Source of the DNA: Micavibrio sp.
Lineage (GTDB): Bacteria; Patescibacteriota; Minisyncoccia; Moranbacterales; GCA-2747515
Direction: 5' to 3'
DNA: 52,349 bases
Assembly (NCBI GenBank): GCA_020718085.1
Contig: DYDB01000002.1
Span: 1-52,349, forward strand
In this document: positions 23,292-31,051 of the stretch, piece by piece
Numbering within the stretch: position 1 is the first letter of the stretch
Layout: the number at the start of each line of letters is the position of its first letter
Position numbers and translations under genes: made by a program
Notes under the pieces: generated by a model
Databases searched by the model: none
Seen by the model: the letters and a program-made list of their open reading frames with translations, nothing else
Told to the model about the DNA's origin: nothing

Positions 23292-23364
23292 GTCCTTGTA
23301 GCTCAGTGGATAGAGCGTTTGGTTGCGGTCCAAAAGGTCGTAGGTTCAACTCCTACCAAGGACA
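23292..23364 (+). tRNA. tRNA-Arg(GCG)
   Basis: A complete cloverleaf: acceptor GTCCTTG/CAAGGAC, D-stem GCTC/GAGC with loop AGTGGATA (A20 present, an arginine identity base), anticodon stem TTTGG/CCAAA with loop TTGCGGT, T-stem GTAGG/CCTAC, discriminator A. The anticodon reads GCG, so it decodes CGC and CGU. Most bacteria use ACG, edited to ICG, for these codons. CCA is not encoded. Confidence 0.93.
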
Positions 23365-23470
23365 CAGAGAAAGAAATCTGAAGAATAGTAGGTTTTTTGT
23401 TTCTTATAAAAACTTATTGAAATCAAATAATATCTCGGCAGGCAGGCCGCCTACCAAGGACACAGAGAAA
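23352..23470 (+). repeat. Direct repeat of the tRNA-Arg 3' end
   Basis: The 21 bp covering the end of tRNA-Arg and its downstream flank (23352-23372, CCTACCAAGGACACAGAG plus AAA) recur exactly at 23450-23470. The second copy is preceded by a GC-rich stretch (GGCAGGCAGGCCGCC) and followed by a terminator hairpin (23471-23497). It is not a complete tRNA. Confidence 0.8.
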
Positions 23471-23497
23471 AAATTTCCCGTGGAAGCGGGATTTTTT
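23471..23497 (+). terminator. Terminator after the repeated tRNA-Arg fragment
   Basis: TCCCG (23476-23480) pairs with CGGGA (23487-23491), extended by A/T pairs, with a T-run at 23491-23498. Confidence 0.6.
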
Positions 23498-23565
23498 TGT
23501 GGATTTTTTACTTGATTTCCTATTTTAATGATGGTACACTGGTTCTTGTACACAATGTGAATCAT

Positions 23566-23654
23566 GGAGAGGTGCCAGAGAGGCCGAATGGGGCACACTG
23601 CTAATGTGTTAGCTGGGTCAAACCGGCTCGAGGGTTCGAATCCCTCCCTCTCCG
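23566..23654 (+). tRNA. tRNA-Ser(GCU), probable integration target
   Basis: Acceptor GGAGAGG (23566-23572) pairs with CCTCTCC (23647-23653), with discriminator G. Anticodon stem GCACA/TGTGT with loop CTGCTAA gives anticodon GCT. A long class II variable arm and the T-arm GAGGG-TTCGAAT-CCCTC are present. Its 3' half overlaps the end of the recombinase gene on the opposite strand, as expected for an element inserted at the tRNA. Confidence 0.95.
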
Positions 23655-25103
23655 CAGTACTGAAAAATCGTTCTTATTCTCTGTCTTCGCAATCATGTTA
23701 TATGCATGATCGAAGCTTAGTTGAGCGATTTTTTCGTTTTTGATCGTAGCGTTCCAAAGTAAGATTTCAAGCTTTTCTTTCTTTTTGATTTGATCGGATG
23801 CTAAAAACTCTTTTTTGGCTCTGGAAGCGGTTAAAAAGATGTTTTTCTGTTGTTCCAAAGTTGATGCCTCAACATCCATGATCTTTTGCATTTTTGCTAT
23901 TTGCGCTTTGAGATCAATTTCTTGCTTGCTGTATTCACGTTCTTTTTCCGTGTAAGCGTCTTTTTTGACTGTACCGGAGCAAAGTACTTCCAAAAGGTTC
24001 TTTTGCTTTGTAGTGACCAATTTTAGCTCATCCAAGAGCGCATCTAGGGCATTTTGCTTGTATGATTGTGCTTTGTCCAGATCCTCCTTATCTGCCAAAT
24101 ACATGAAATGCACAAAATCCTCATTGAACTCTAAGCGATCAAACGTAGAAGCGAGTAGTTTTTCAATCTTTTCTTCACGCAGATATTTCTTGTGTTGATC
24201 ACAATTGCCTTTGCCGTTTGTGCAATAGTAATATACGTAGCCTTTTTTGGTTGTTGCCGTCAAAGCACACCCACATTCTTCACATTTCAAAAATCCACGA
24301 TACACAAAATCATGTGTTTGTCTTTTGGCTTTACCTTTACCAGACATCACAACTTGCACACGATCAAAAAGTTCTTTGTTAATTAAAGGTTCATGTTTGC
24401 CAAGATAATATTCACCATGCATGTGCATGACGCCATAGTAGAACGTATTTCTCAAGATCTCATTTAATTTGCTCTTGTGATACTTATTACCACCACGAGA
24501 ACGAAAACCCTCCTCATACAATTGCGAAGCAAGATCTTTCAAACTGATATTGCCAACCGCATACAACACAAAAGCACGTTCAACAAAATGTGCCTTTTTC
24601 TTATCAATGGTAATTTTTTCATTTCTGTTCTTGTAGCCAATCGGTGCATAGTTCGGCCAAATGCCTTTTTCCAATTTTGATTTGATGCCACGTTTTACAT
24701 TGGTACTCAGATCACGGCTGTATTGATTGGCCATGCCGGTGAGCAGGGCAAAGACAATGGCGTTATCTTCCGGACGATGTGTGCCATCAGATGTCACAAT
24801 TTCTTTGATCGTTTCACTTTGAAGCATCCACTGCACACGGCCAGCATCAAGGGGATTGCGGGCAATGCGATCAAGTTTCCACACAAGCAATCCGTCAGCT
24901 TTGCCAGATTCAATGAACTTGAGCATCTTTTCAAAAACCAAACGCCCGGGAGCTTTTGCCGATTTTGATTCTGAAAACACCTCCACAACATCTAAATCCC
25001 GATCTTTTGCAAGACGATTTAAATAGTTGATCTGATCATCAATTGATTGAATTTGCCGATCTTCACTCTCCGTGGACTTGCGGGCATAGATGATGTATTT
25101 CAT
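23601..25103 (-). CDS. Large serine recombinase (integrase)
   Basis: A protein of 500 residues. The N-terminal resolvase domain has IIYARKSTESEDRQ with the catalytic Ser at residue 10, then ADGLLVWKLDRIARNPLD. A recombinase domain follows (KRGIKSKLEKGIWPNYAPIGYKN), then a zinc ribbon (CEECGCALTATT, YYYCTNGKGNCDQH) and a coiled-coil region before the C-terminus, as in phage and ICE integrases. The last 18 or so codons (RRGRDSNPRAGLTQLTH) are the reverse complement of tRNA-Ser(GCU), so the natural C-terminus was set by the junction. It starts 23 nt after the Rep-like gene on the same strand. Confidence 0.93.
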   Translation of the reverse strand: MKYIIYARKSTESEDRQIQSIDDQINYLNRLAKDRDLDVVEVFSESKSAKAPGRLVFEKMLKFIESGKADGLLVWKLDRIARNPLDAGRVQWMLQSETIKEIVTSDGTHRPEDNAIVFALLTGMANQYSRDLSTNVKRGIKSKLEKGIWPNYAPIGYKNRNEKITIDKKKAHFVERAFVLYAVGNISLKDLASQLYEEGFRSRGGNKYHKSKLNEILRNTFYYGVMHMHGEYYLGKHEPLINKELFDRVQVVMSGKGKAKRQTHDFVYRGFLKCEECGCALTATTKKGYVYYYCTNGKGNCDQHKKYLREEKIEKLLASTFDRLEFNEDFVHFMYLADKEDLDKAQSYKQNALDALLDELKLVTTKQKNLLEVLCSGTVKKDAYTEKEREYSKQEIDLKAQIAKMQKIMDVEASTLEQQKNIFLTASRAKKEFLASDQIKKKEKLEILLWNATIKNEKIAQLSFDHAYNMIAKTENKNDFSVLRRGRDSNPRAGLTQLTH

Positions 25104-25126
25104 AGTTTTGTAATTAGTTAATCATT

Positions 25127-25918
25127 TTAACCCGATTCTTTTTCAAAATGCAAATGTTGATGAGGAAAGTAGAAATCCACAATATGCACACGACCGATGA
25201 ACGTATCAAATTCATACTCTGCAAAAAGTTCAAATGAGGGATTCTTTTTGAGTATGTTCATGGCAAAATCATATGCTTCATAAATGCCTTTTACTACCTC
25301 GGACTTGAGTAAGTTACGGGAGATCAAATAGCTTTTACGTCCAACTTTTACAAGCGCATCTTTGGTCATGTACTTTGTGACATAGTTTACAAGTTTTACA
25401 GGTTTGCCATACGTCTTTTGTTTGAACACAAGACCATGCGACCAAATCTTATTCACATACTTTTCACTGATGTTTCTCTTATCAACCAAAATATGATAAT
25501 GAATTGGGCCATGTTCAAGACCATATTTGTATTTTCGTTTTAATTGTTCTTCTGCCACTGCAATATATCTAATATCAGGATATTTCTTGCGCAGTTCTTT
25601 GATGAACAGATCAAAATGACGTAATGATTCATCATATTTGCATACGTTCATGCCATCATCTTCATAAGTCAATGTGAGAAAAGAAGACCCATTCACAAAA
25701 TTATTCCAAATATGTTCACGGACTTTTGATCGTGATCTGGCTAAAGATGATTCAAATCTGCCATTATCCATTTTCTTATTTTCTCTTTTCTTTCTTGTTT
25801 TTGGTAGTCCATTGATGTAATCGCCGACAGGTTTTACCTCAACCATACGAAGCATAGGACCAGATTTTACAGCTTTGGCATATTGTACATTCTCTCTACA
25901 AAAATTAATTCTCTCCAT
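25127..25918 (-). CDS. HUH-type replication initiator-like protein
   Basis: A protein of 263 residues. The three Rep motifs are recognisable in order: motif 1 FLTLTYEDD (80-88), motif 2 GPIHYHILVD (137-146) with the His pair H140 and H142, and motif 3 YVTKYMTK (179-186) with catalytic-type Tyr and Lys. HUH enzymes nick one DNA strand and stay bound through the Tyr to start rolling-circle replication. The arrangement is closest to my memory of Rep proteins of Microviridae-like phages and small plasmids. Together with the serine recombinase 23 nt downstream and hairpins at 27.0 kb, it suggests an integrated rolling-circle element. No relaxase-sized C-terminal domain is present. Confidence 0.75.
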   Translation of the reverse strand: MERINFCRENVQYAKAVKSGPMLRMVEVKPVGDYINGLPKTRKKRENKKMDNGRFESSLARSRSKVREHIWNNFVNGSSFLTLTYEDDGMNVCKYDESLRHFDLFIKELRKKYPDIRYIAVAEEQLKRKYKYGLEHGPIHYHILVDKRNISEKYVNKIWSHGLVFKQKTYGKPVKLVNYVTKYMTKDALVKVGRKSYLISRNLLKSEVVKGIYEAYDFAMNILKKNPSFELFAEYEFDTFIGRVHIVDFYFPHQHLHFEKESG

Positions 25919-25950
25919 ATATGTTATTTAATATTATGATAAGTGTTATG

Positions 25951-26154
25951 TTAGCAAGGCGCCCCTTCGGGGCTGGCCGTGCCCTCCGCCGAGGGCGGAG
26001 CGCCCGTCCCATCCCGTGAAGCGAACGACCTGTACAATCTCGCCATAGACGCCAAATACAGGTCAGCTTCTTCATCGGAGATCACCAAATCATGACGTTC
26101 TTTGCAGTACGCCCTAAATTGATTTCTCAAGTTTTCACTGTATTGGTATGGCAT
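25951..26154 (-). CDS. Small protein of the integrated element, C-terminus from a GC-rich palindrome
   Basis: A protein of 67 residues from the ATG at 26154 (MPYQYSENLRNQFRAYC); the longer start at 26199 would cross a terminator hairpin. Residues 1-45 are charged helices (ERHDLVISDEEADLYLASMARLYRSF). The last 20 or so residues (SRDGTGAPPSAEGTASPEG, then APC) are encoded by a GC-rich double palindrome that contrasts with the AT-rich surroundings, so the original C-terminus has probably been replaced. Family not recognised. It is the gene upstream of the Rep-like protein, 32 nt away, and may be part of that unit. Confidence 0.5.
   Translation of the reverse strand: MPYQYSENLRNQFRAYCKERHDLVISDEEADLYLASMARLYRSFASRDGTGAPPSAEGTASPEGAPC
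25961..26000. repeat. GC-rich double palindrome inside the small gene
   Basis: GCCCC-TTC-GGGGC (25961-25973) and CTCCGCC-GAG-GGCGGAG (25984-26000). The second shares TCCGCC-N3-GGCGGA with the palindrome at 38932-38946. The GC content far exceeds the surroundings. Confidence 0.75.
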
Positions 26155-26155
26155 G

Positions 26156-26184
26156 AAAAAACACGCTATATGAATTACAGCGTG
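26156..26184 (-). terminator. Terminator of the winged-helix-like gene
   Basis: On the minus strand CACGCT pairs with AGCGTG (26184-26179 with 26167-26162), followed by six T (26161-26156). The start codon of the small gene follows directly. Confidence 0.75.
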
Positions 26185-26245
26185 AGTATACAAAAACATG
26201 ATTAACTACAATTGTAGTCAATTTTTACTAGAAGAGTTTTTTGGC

Positions 26246-26947
26246 TTATTTAAGATATTTTTGATTGATCGTGACAAACCCGCTATTGCTGTAATTCGGC
26301 ACAAGAAAATCACAGATCACACCATTTGTCGCGTCCTTTATTTTCACATTGATGCGATCACATGCACTACTGAATGGCGCATGAGCGCTCTTCATTTTTG
26401 GATTGTATGTGTGACCGGTCAGCAGTTCGGCAAATTCTGCATAATCAAATTCACGAGAAAGATCATCAACATTTTCAATGAAGATGAATTTCATAATCTC
26501 ATGCTCTTTGTTGTTTATAATTATTTTAGCAATCTGAATATCATATCCGCCAATGGTCAAAATACTTTTTTTAGCATCAAAAGATTTGTAGATCAGTGGT
26601 TCATCATTTTCTTGCTCTTGTTCATTAGATTCTTCAAGTTCAATTTTACGCAATTTGATCTCAGCTTTAACCCAATCATGGAAAGGATCAAAAGCGTTTG
26701 TAATAGTGATCGTTAGTCCAAAGACCGCACCAATGACATCATGTCTTTTCACAACACCGATCTTGTTGAGATTTCCGATAATGTGAATGAGATCATTGTG
26801 TGGTACATTCTCAAATTTTGGAAGAATACCTAAAATGATCGAGCGATTGCCTCGTGTTCGGTATTTTTTCCGGATTTCTTGCAATACTTCAAAAAGCAAT
26901 TCAAGTTCCGGCAAATCCATTTTGTCTACGGGATAGATGGATGACAT
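26246..26947 (-). CDS. Element-associated protein with a winged-helix-like C-terminal domain
   Basis: A protein of 233 residues. The N-terminal half is helical (LPELELLFEVLQEIRKKYRT), then IIGNLNKIGVVKRHDVIGAVF, with a central acidic spacer (ESNEQEQENDE). The C-terminal 100 residues (ILTIGGYDIQIAKIIINN to FVTINQKYL) match a domain I have often seen in Patescibacteria proteins: a short hairpin starting IGGY, a helical region with FIENVDDL-x3-FDYAE, and a NxKI-x3-T segment, in the style of OmpR-type winged helices. It may bind DNA and control the element. It is divergent from the restriction-modification genes and followed by a terminator. Confidence 0.55.
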   Translation of the reverse strand: MSSIYPVDKMDLPELELLFEVLQEIRKKYRTRGNRSIILGILPKFENVPHNDLIHIIGNLNKIGVVKRHDVIGAVFGLTITITNAFDPFHDWVKAEIKLRKIELEESNEQEQENDEPLIYKSFDAKKSILTIGGYDIQIAKIIINNKEHEIMKFIFIENVDDLSREFDYAEFAELLTGHTYNPKMKSAHAPFSSACDRINVKIKDATNGVICDFLVPNYSNSGFVTINQKYLK

Positions 26948-26998
26948 ATCATGATCAACTAATTAGTAAGGTATTTTACCAATAAATGCCAAGAAGTT

Positions 26999-27160
26999 GC
27001 AAATTATCGCCTTAGTGCGGTAAAGGTAGTGCCTCACATGCGTTCGGCCTCCACCTTGACCGCAGGCGATAATTCGCAAAAAACCAAGTATGGCAGAAAA
27101 TGGGATTTTCTGCCGAAGGCGACAAAAGGGGCGATTTTGTGAAAACTGTTTGCGCAGTAA
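26999..27160. repeat. Array of large hairpins, candidate replication origin or att region
   Basis: Three inverted repeats in a row. First, a 79-nt imperfect palindrome (26999-27077): GCAAATTATCGCC with GGCGATAATTCGC, and inside it TGCGGTAAAGGT with ACCTTGACCGCA. Second, a 10-bp perfect palindrome (27092-27101 with 27105-27114). Third, CGACAAAA with TTTTGTG around 27119-27141. It lies between the winged-helix-like gene and the DNA methyltransferase, next to a HUH Rep-like gene. Rolling-circle origins are typically hairpins of this kind, but no nick site can be named. Confidence 0.6.
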
Positions 27161-27211
27161 TGAGGAGGGATATATAATAACTAGGATTGATTATAGCTAA
27201 AATGAGTTAAT

Positions 27212-28795
27212 ATGAAAAAAAAGCTGCTGAATTTAAAAGAAGCTTCTGATTTTGCCTCAAAGCTTTTAAATCGAGATATTTCTCAATCAAACATATCCTA
27301 TCTTCTTCAGTATGGGAAAATTACTAAATATGGAGATAATGGCAAAACTCAAATTGATTGTGAAGATTTAAAAAAATACTACAAGTCTTTTCATGGAGAA
27401 AGAGAAAATAATTGGAAAAAAAAGCTAGGTGATGATTTGAATTGGAACCTTTCCTTTGACTATTTACGCGAAAAAGATACCACTAAACATGTCCATCGAC
27501 TTCATCCCTACAAAGGCAAATATATTCCCCAATTAGTTGAATATTTTTTAGATGATCATACAGATGAATTTAAAAAAAAGCTTTTATTTAAGAAAGACGA
27601 TATTATTTTGGATCCATTTTCTGGTTCAGGAACAACGATAATTCAAGCAAATGAACTTGGAATGCATGCAATTGGAATCGATATATCAGAATTTAATTGC
27701 AATATCACAAAATCAAAGATGCAGAAATATGATCTTAATCAATTAGAAGTAGAAATTAATAAATTAAAAAAAATAATTGCTAACATTGAATCTGAAACAA
27801 ATATTAAGGATTTTGAAATAGATTTACTTGAAAATCTTTCTGTTTTTAATAAAAGATATTTTCCAACTCCAGATTTTCGCAGAGATATATTCACAGGGAA
27901 ATTTGATGAAAAAAAATTTGGCTTGTTAAAGGAAAAAATGTTTAATAAACAGTATGAGCAATTAGTAAGAAAATATAAAATCAAATTGAAACAAAAGAAA
28001 AAGAAAAGCTTTCTTGATTTTTGGTATATAAAAAATACTCGTGAAGAGATAGATAAAATATTCGAGCATGTTAAAAAAATCGAGAATAATCAGCTGCAGA
28101 TGATTATAATGATTATTCTTAGTAGGGCAATTCGATCTTGTCGCGCAACTACTCATTCAGACCTTGCAACATTGAAGGAGCCTCAGTTATCAACGTATTA
28201 TTGTTTCAAACATAAAAAGATTTGTAAACCAATTTTTTCTATTAAATCTTGGTTTACAAGGTATGCAAATGATACATTGAAACGACTTAAAGAATTTGAT
28301 AGCTTAAGAAGTGATAAAAAATGGGACGCAATTGCAGGTGATTCACGTATTGTTGATATACAAAAAGAAATTGCAAAAAAAGACTCTGTATTTGGAGAAT
28401 TAATTAGAAAAAAGAAAATAAAAGGAATTTTTTCTTCTCCTCCATATGTTGGTCAAATTGATTATCACGAACAACACGCTTATGCGTATGATTTATTTCA
28501 AATGAAAAGAAAAGATGAGCTAGAAATTGGACCATTGTATAAAGGAAAGGGTAAGAAAGCTCAGGAAAGCTATATAAAAGGCATATCAAAAGTTCTCTTA
28601 AATGCAAAAAAATATCTTGTTAAAGATTATGATGTTTTTCTTGTGGCAAATGATAAATTTAATCTATATCCATTGATTGCCGAAAGTGCTAATATGAAAA
28701 TAGTTAATCAATACAAAAGACCTGTTCTAAATAGAACAGAGCGGGACAAAAATCCATATTCCGAAATCATCTTTCATTTAAAAGAAAAAGTATGA
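27212..28795 (+). CDS. DNA methyltransferase of a type II restriction-modification system
   Basis: A protein of 527 residues. The N-terminus (7-60) looks like a MerR/excisionase-type helix-turn-helix (NLKEASDFASKLLNRDISQ). The SAM-binding motif DPFSGSGTT is at 134-142 and the catalytic motif SPPYVG at about 408-413. Ser-Pro-Pro-Tyr favours N4-cytosine methylation, though N6-adenine is not excluded. The SAM motif precedes the catalytic motif, and about 270 residues between them probably hold the target-recognition part. It overlaps the endonuclease gene by 4 nt (ATGA). Both genes are clearly more AT-rich than the core genes, a sign of transfer. Confidence 0.85.
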   Translation: MKKKLLNLKEASDFASKLLNRDISQSNISYLLQYGKITKYGDNGKTQIDCEDLKKYYKSFHGERENNWKKKLGDDLNWNLSFDYLREKDTTKHVHRLHPYKGKYIPQLVEYFLDDHTDEFKKKLLFKKDDIILDPFSGSGTTIIQANELGMHAIGIDISEFNCNITKSKMQKYDLNQLEVEINKLKKIIANIESETNIKDFEIDLLENLSVFNKRYFPTPDFRRDIFTGKFDEKKFGLLKEKMFNKQYEQLVRKYKIKLKQKKKKSFLDFWYIKNTREEIDKIFEHVKKIENNQLQMIIMIILSRAIRSCRATTHSDLATLKEPQLSTYYCFKHKKICKPIFSIKSWFTRYANDTLKRLKEFDSLRSDKKWDAIAGDSRIVDIQKEIAKKDSVFGELIRKKKIKGIFSSPPYVGQIDYHEQHAYAYDLFQMKRKDELEIGPLYKGKGKKAQESYIKGISKVLLNAKKYLVKDYDVFLVANDKFNLYPLIAESANMKIVNQYKRPVLNRTERDKNPYSEIIFHLKEKV

Positions 28796-29826
28796 ATGAT
28801 ACAAAAAAGCAAAAAATAGCAGAAGTGGTTATTGAAGTTTTAATAAAACGTTTTGAAAAATTCCCAGAAGACGCAACAAATAACCGAAATGCGCCTTTTC
28901 ATGCAGCTTTTTTAAATGCCTTTCGAGATAAATTGGAAAATCAAGATTTTGATGTTCCTTTTTTTGTGAGTTTGAGTAGTTGGCTACATGGATTGAGCAC
29001 GACTCTTGGTCAAACTTTTTTTGAGCGCACAGCACATATTCTATCTGATGGTGAAAAGAGAGAATACACCTCAAAAAAGCTAGGAAACCTACAAATGCAC
29101 CAAACTCAAAAAAATAAAATCAATGAAATAATGACGGCGCTTTCAAATTCTGAAAGAGTTCCAAATTTTATGCAAGAACAACAGGAAATTAATTCCTGTA
29201 GCTTAAATGAAATGATTAATTCCGTAGATTTTGCGGCGGATGTTTGGTATGAAGATAGCGATAATATTGTTGCTATTGAAATGAAATCTGTTAAGCCAAA
29301 TTCTGGCGAAATGAAAAACGAAAAAAATAGAATTTTGGAAGGTCGTGCATCATTAAAAAACAGTAATCCAAATAAGAATATATCATTTTATATTGGATTT
29401 CCATTTGATCCAACAAGTGATTCTGATGTGAATTATGACAAGAACCGCTTTATGGCATCAGTTATCAATATGAATAAATTTTTTGATCCTGATGAGGTGC
29501 TCTTGGCTAGTGAATTGTGGGATAAATTATCTGGAGAAACTGGAACCATGGAAAGTATTTTGATGATAATCAATTCAATTTCACAGACAAATTTTATGGA
29601 GAACTATCAATATTTGCAAGATGGTTCAAATAGAAACAATCCAAGATATGCGCAAATTCTAAATGACTGGTATTTATTTTCCGAATCGCGCATTTTGGAA
29701 AATGAGGCAAAGATAATAACTACAATTCAAGATGATATGGCTTTACAAAGATTTTTTAATCAAAAAATTTTTAAAAAAGAAAAGTATAACTGGGATCGAG
29801 CAAGCAAAATACTAGAAATAATTTGA
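28792..29826 (+). CDS. Type II restriction endonuclease, TdeIII-like
   Basis: A protein of 344 residues. The segment LSSWLHGLSTTLGQTFFERTAHILSDGEKREYT (in parts, about 61-93) is the part I associate with the TdeIII family, whose members cut GGNCC. A PD-(D/E)xK-type site is plausible with D150 (FAADVWYED) and E163-x-K165 (VAIEMKSV), followed by ENRILEGRA-type basic residues. It is translationally coupled to the methyltransferase by a 4-nt overlap, the normal order for a protective methylase and its nuclease. The specificity is inference from family memory and should be tested. Confidence 0.72.
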   Translation: MNDTKKQKIAEVVIEVLIKRFEKFPEDATNNRNAPFHAAFLNAFRDKLENQDFDVPFFVSLSSWLHGLSTTLGQTFFERTAHILSDGEKREYTSKKLGNLQMHQTQKNKINEIMTALSNSERVPNFMQEQQEINSCSLNEMINSVDFAADVWYEDSDNIVAIEMKSVKPNSGEMKNEKNRILEGRASLKNSNPNKNISFYIGFPFDPTSDSDVNYDKNRFMASVINMNKFFDPDEVLLASELWDKLSGETGTMESILMIINSISQTNFMENYQYLQDGSNRNNPRYAQILNDWYLFSESRILENEAKIITTIQDDMALQRFFNQKIFKKEKYNWDRASKILEII

Positions 29827-29937
29827 AATCATATTCAAAAAAAACAATATTAGTACAATATTATTAAGAACTGACAATGTAAAAAAAGTGAATATGTTAT
29901 ACTTCAGAAAGTGTTTATTGATATAGAATAGATCTAT

Positions 29938-30642
29938 ATGACGTGTATAATTACAGTTACTCGCAAAACATATGAAACCATTTTGATTTTCATTATAGTT
30001 GTTCTTTCTTTGCTTTTAATATGGGATTTTTTAGATTATTTTTCATCTAGATATGAAAATGTCTTTCAAGCAATAGCATCTTTAGGAATATTTATTATTC
30101 CACTCACATGGTGGCAATGGAAGAAAAAAGAAAAAGAAGCACTATCTAGAAGTTTATCAAGTATATCGGTGATTGACATTGATGCAAGCGCAATCGCAGT
30201 AATTAAAAACACATCAAATATTGATGGCTCCATACTTTTTATTAAAATATATAAACCTTTCGATTTTGAGAGATTTGAAAAAAATGGAGAATTTTTAAAG
30301 TATGTTGCAGGCTGTCAAGAACACTACGCTGAAAAAAAGAAAAATCTAATCAAATTTGGAGGAATTAATTGGGCAGAGCCAGCATTATGTGCAAAATTAT
30401 CAATCGGTGAATCCTTAAGTTTTCATCTTAAAGACGTGCAAGAAGTGAGTAAATTTGTTCATTTTGCACCAGTTAAGATAGAAATAAGCTTGAGTGAGTC
30501 TGATAATGAAGAAAAACCAATAATTAAATATATGCTTTTCGAATATGCCAGCTCAGAATTACGAACTGCCACATCAGCAGATGATTTCATGAAAAATCAG
30601 TTACACCCTTATAATAAATGGCATCTTATTTTTTCTAAGTAA
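29938..30642 (+). CDS. Two-span membrane protein of unknown function
   Basis: A protein of 234 residues. Two hydrophobic spans near the N-terminus (ILIFIIVVLSLLLIW about 15-29 and IASLGIFIIPLTWW about 46-59) are followed by a basic stretch (QWKKKEKEALSR) and a cytoplasmic domain of about 160 residues with no motif I recognise. AT-rich like the preceding restriction-modification genes. It is followed 27 nt later by the first copy of a dispersed repeat and a strong terminator, as in the genes at 39507 and 41620. Confidence 0.65.
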   Translation: MTCIITVTRKTYETILIFIIVVLSLLLIWDFLDYFSSRYENVFQAIASLGIFIIPLTWWQWKKKEKEALSRSLSSISVIDIDASAIAVIKNTSNIDGSILFIKIYKPFDFERFEKNGEFLKYVAGCQEHYAEKKKNLIKFGGINWAEPALCAKLSIGESLSFHLKDVQEVSKFVHFAPVKIEISLSESDNEEKPIIKYMLFEYASSELRTATSADDFMKNQLHPYNKWHLIFSK

Positions 30643-30668
30643 ATTTATAATTTGAAATATTTTTTAAT

Positions 30669-30702
30669 AAAAACGTTCCAACATCGTCCCACACTCCCCG
30701 CC
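30669..30702 (+). repeat. Dispersed AACATCGTCCC repeat, copy A
   Basis: Sequence of the type AAAACGTTC-CAACATCGTCCC-acactccccgcc, 27 nt after a stop codon and directly before a terminator. Related copies are at 40261, 41480 and 42346. The CTCCCCGC end resembles the acceptor 3' side of the serine tRNAs in this window. Confidence 0.75.
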
Positions 30703-30710
30703 AACAGGAA

Positions 30711-30744
30711 ATCTTCCTATTGCGTAAGTGATAGGAAGATTTTT
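30711..30744 (+). terminator. Terminator after repeat copy A
   Basis: ATCTTCCTAT (30711-30720) pairs perfectly with ATAGGAAGAT (30731-30740), followed by T. Confidence 0.85.
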
Positions 30745-30748
30745 GATT

Positions 30749-30799
30749 GGAGAGGGAGGATGAGAAGTTTATATTCTGCGGGTAAATTTTTCCCTCCCT
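30749..30799 (+). repeat. tRNA-Ser-like 52-bp element, copy 1
   Basis: Starts GGAGAGGGAGGATGAGAAG and ends CCCTCCC. It aligns along its length with 39383-39434 (shared GATGAGAAGTTTAT and GGGTAAAT segments). The ends can pair like a tRNA acceptor stem, but no cloverleaf can be drawn. Confidence 0.7.
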
Positions 30800-30805
30800 A
30801 CAATG

Positions 30806-30835
30806 AAAGACAGCCCATAAATACGGGCTGTCTTT
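30806..30835 (+). terminator. Terminator-type hairpin
   Basis: AAAGACAGCCC (30806-30816) pairs with GGGCTGTCTTT (30825-30835). No gene lies directly upstream; it follows the tRNA-like element. From here to 31051 I see nothing else I can support. Confidence 0.7.
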
Positions 30836-31051
30836 GTGTAGGGATGTAGTGTTAATCAGAATTTTATTGTAGGACTCTGGATGTGATACGTTCTAATGGC
30901 CATAAAGAGATATAAAAGTACAAGTGGCATATCTTGGCAAGAAAAGATATCTTAGATTCAGCACTGTTTATCAAAAGTGGACAGATTTATGTTAATATAA
31001 GGATGAAGCTATTTTTTGGGATCAGTTTTTAAGCATTCATAATAAAAAGAT

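Noticed and set aside
26198-26716. Plus-strand 172-codon frame
   Set aside because: Antisense shadow of the winged-helix-like gene; the minus frame has the family-like C-terminal pattern.
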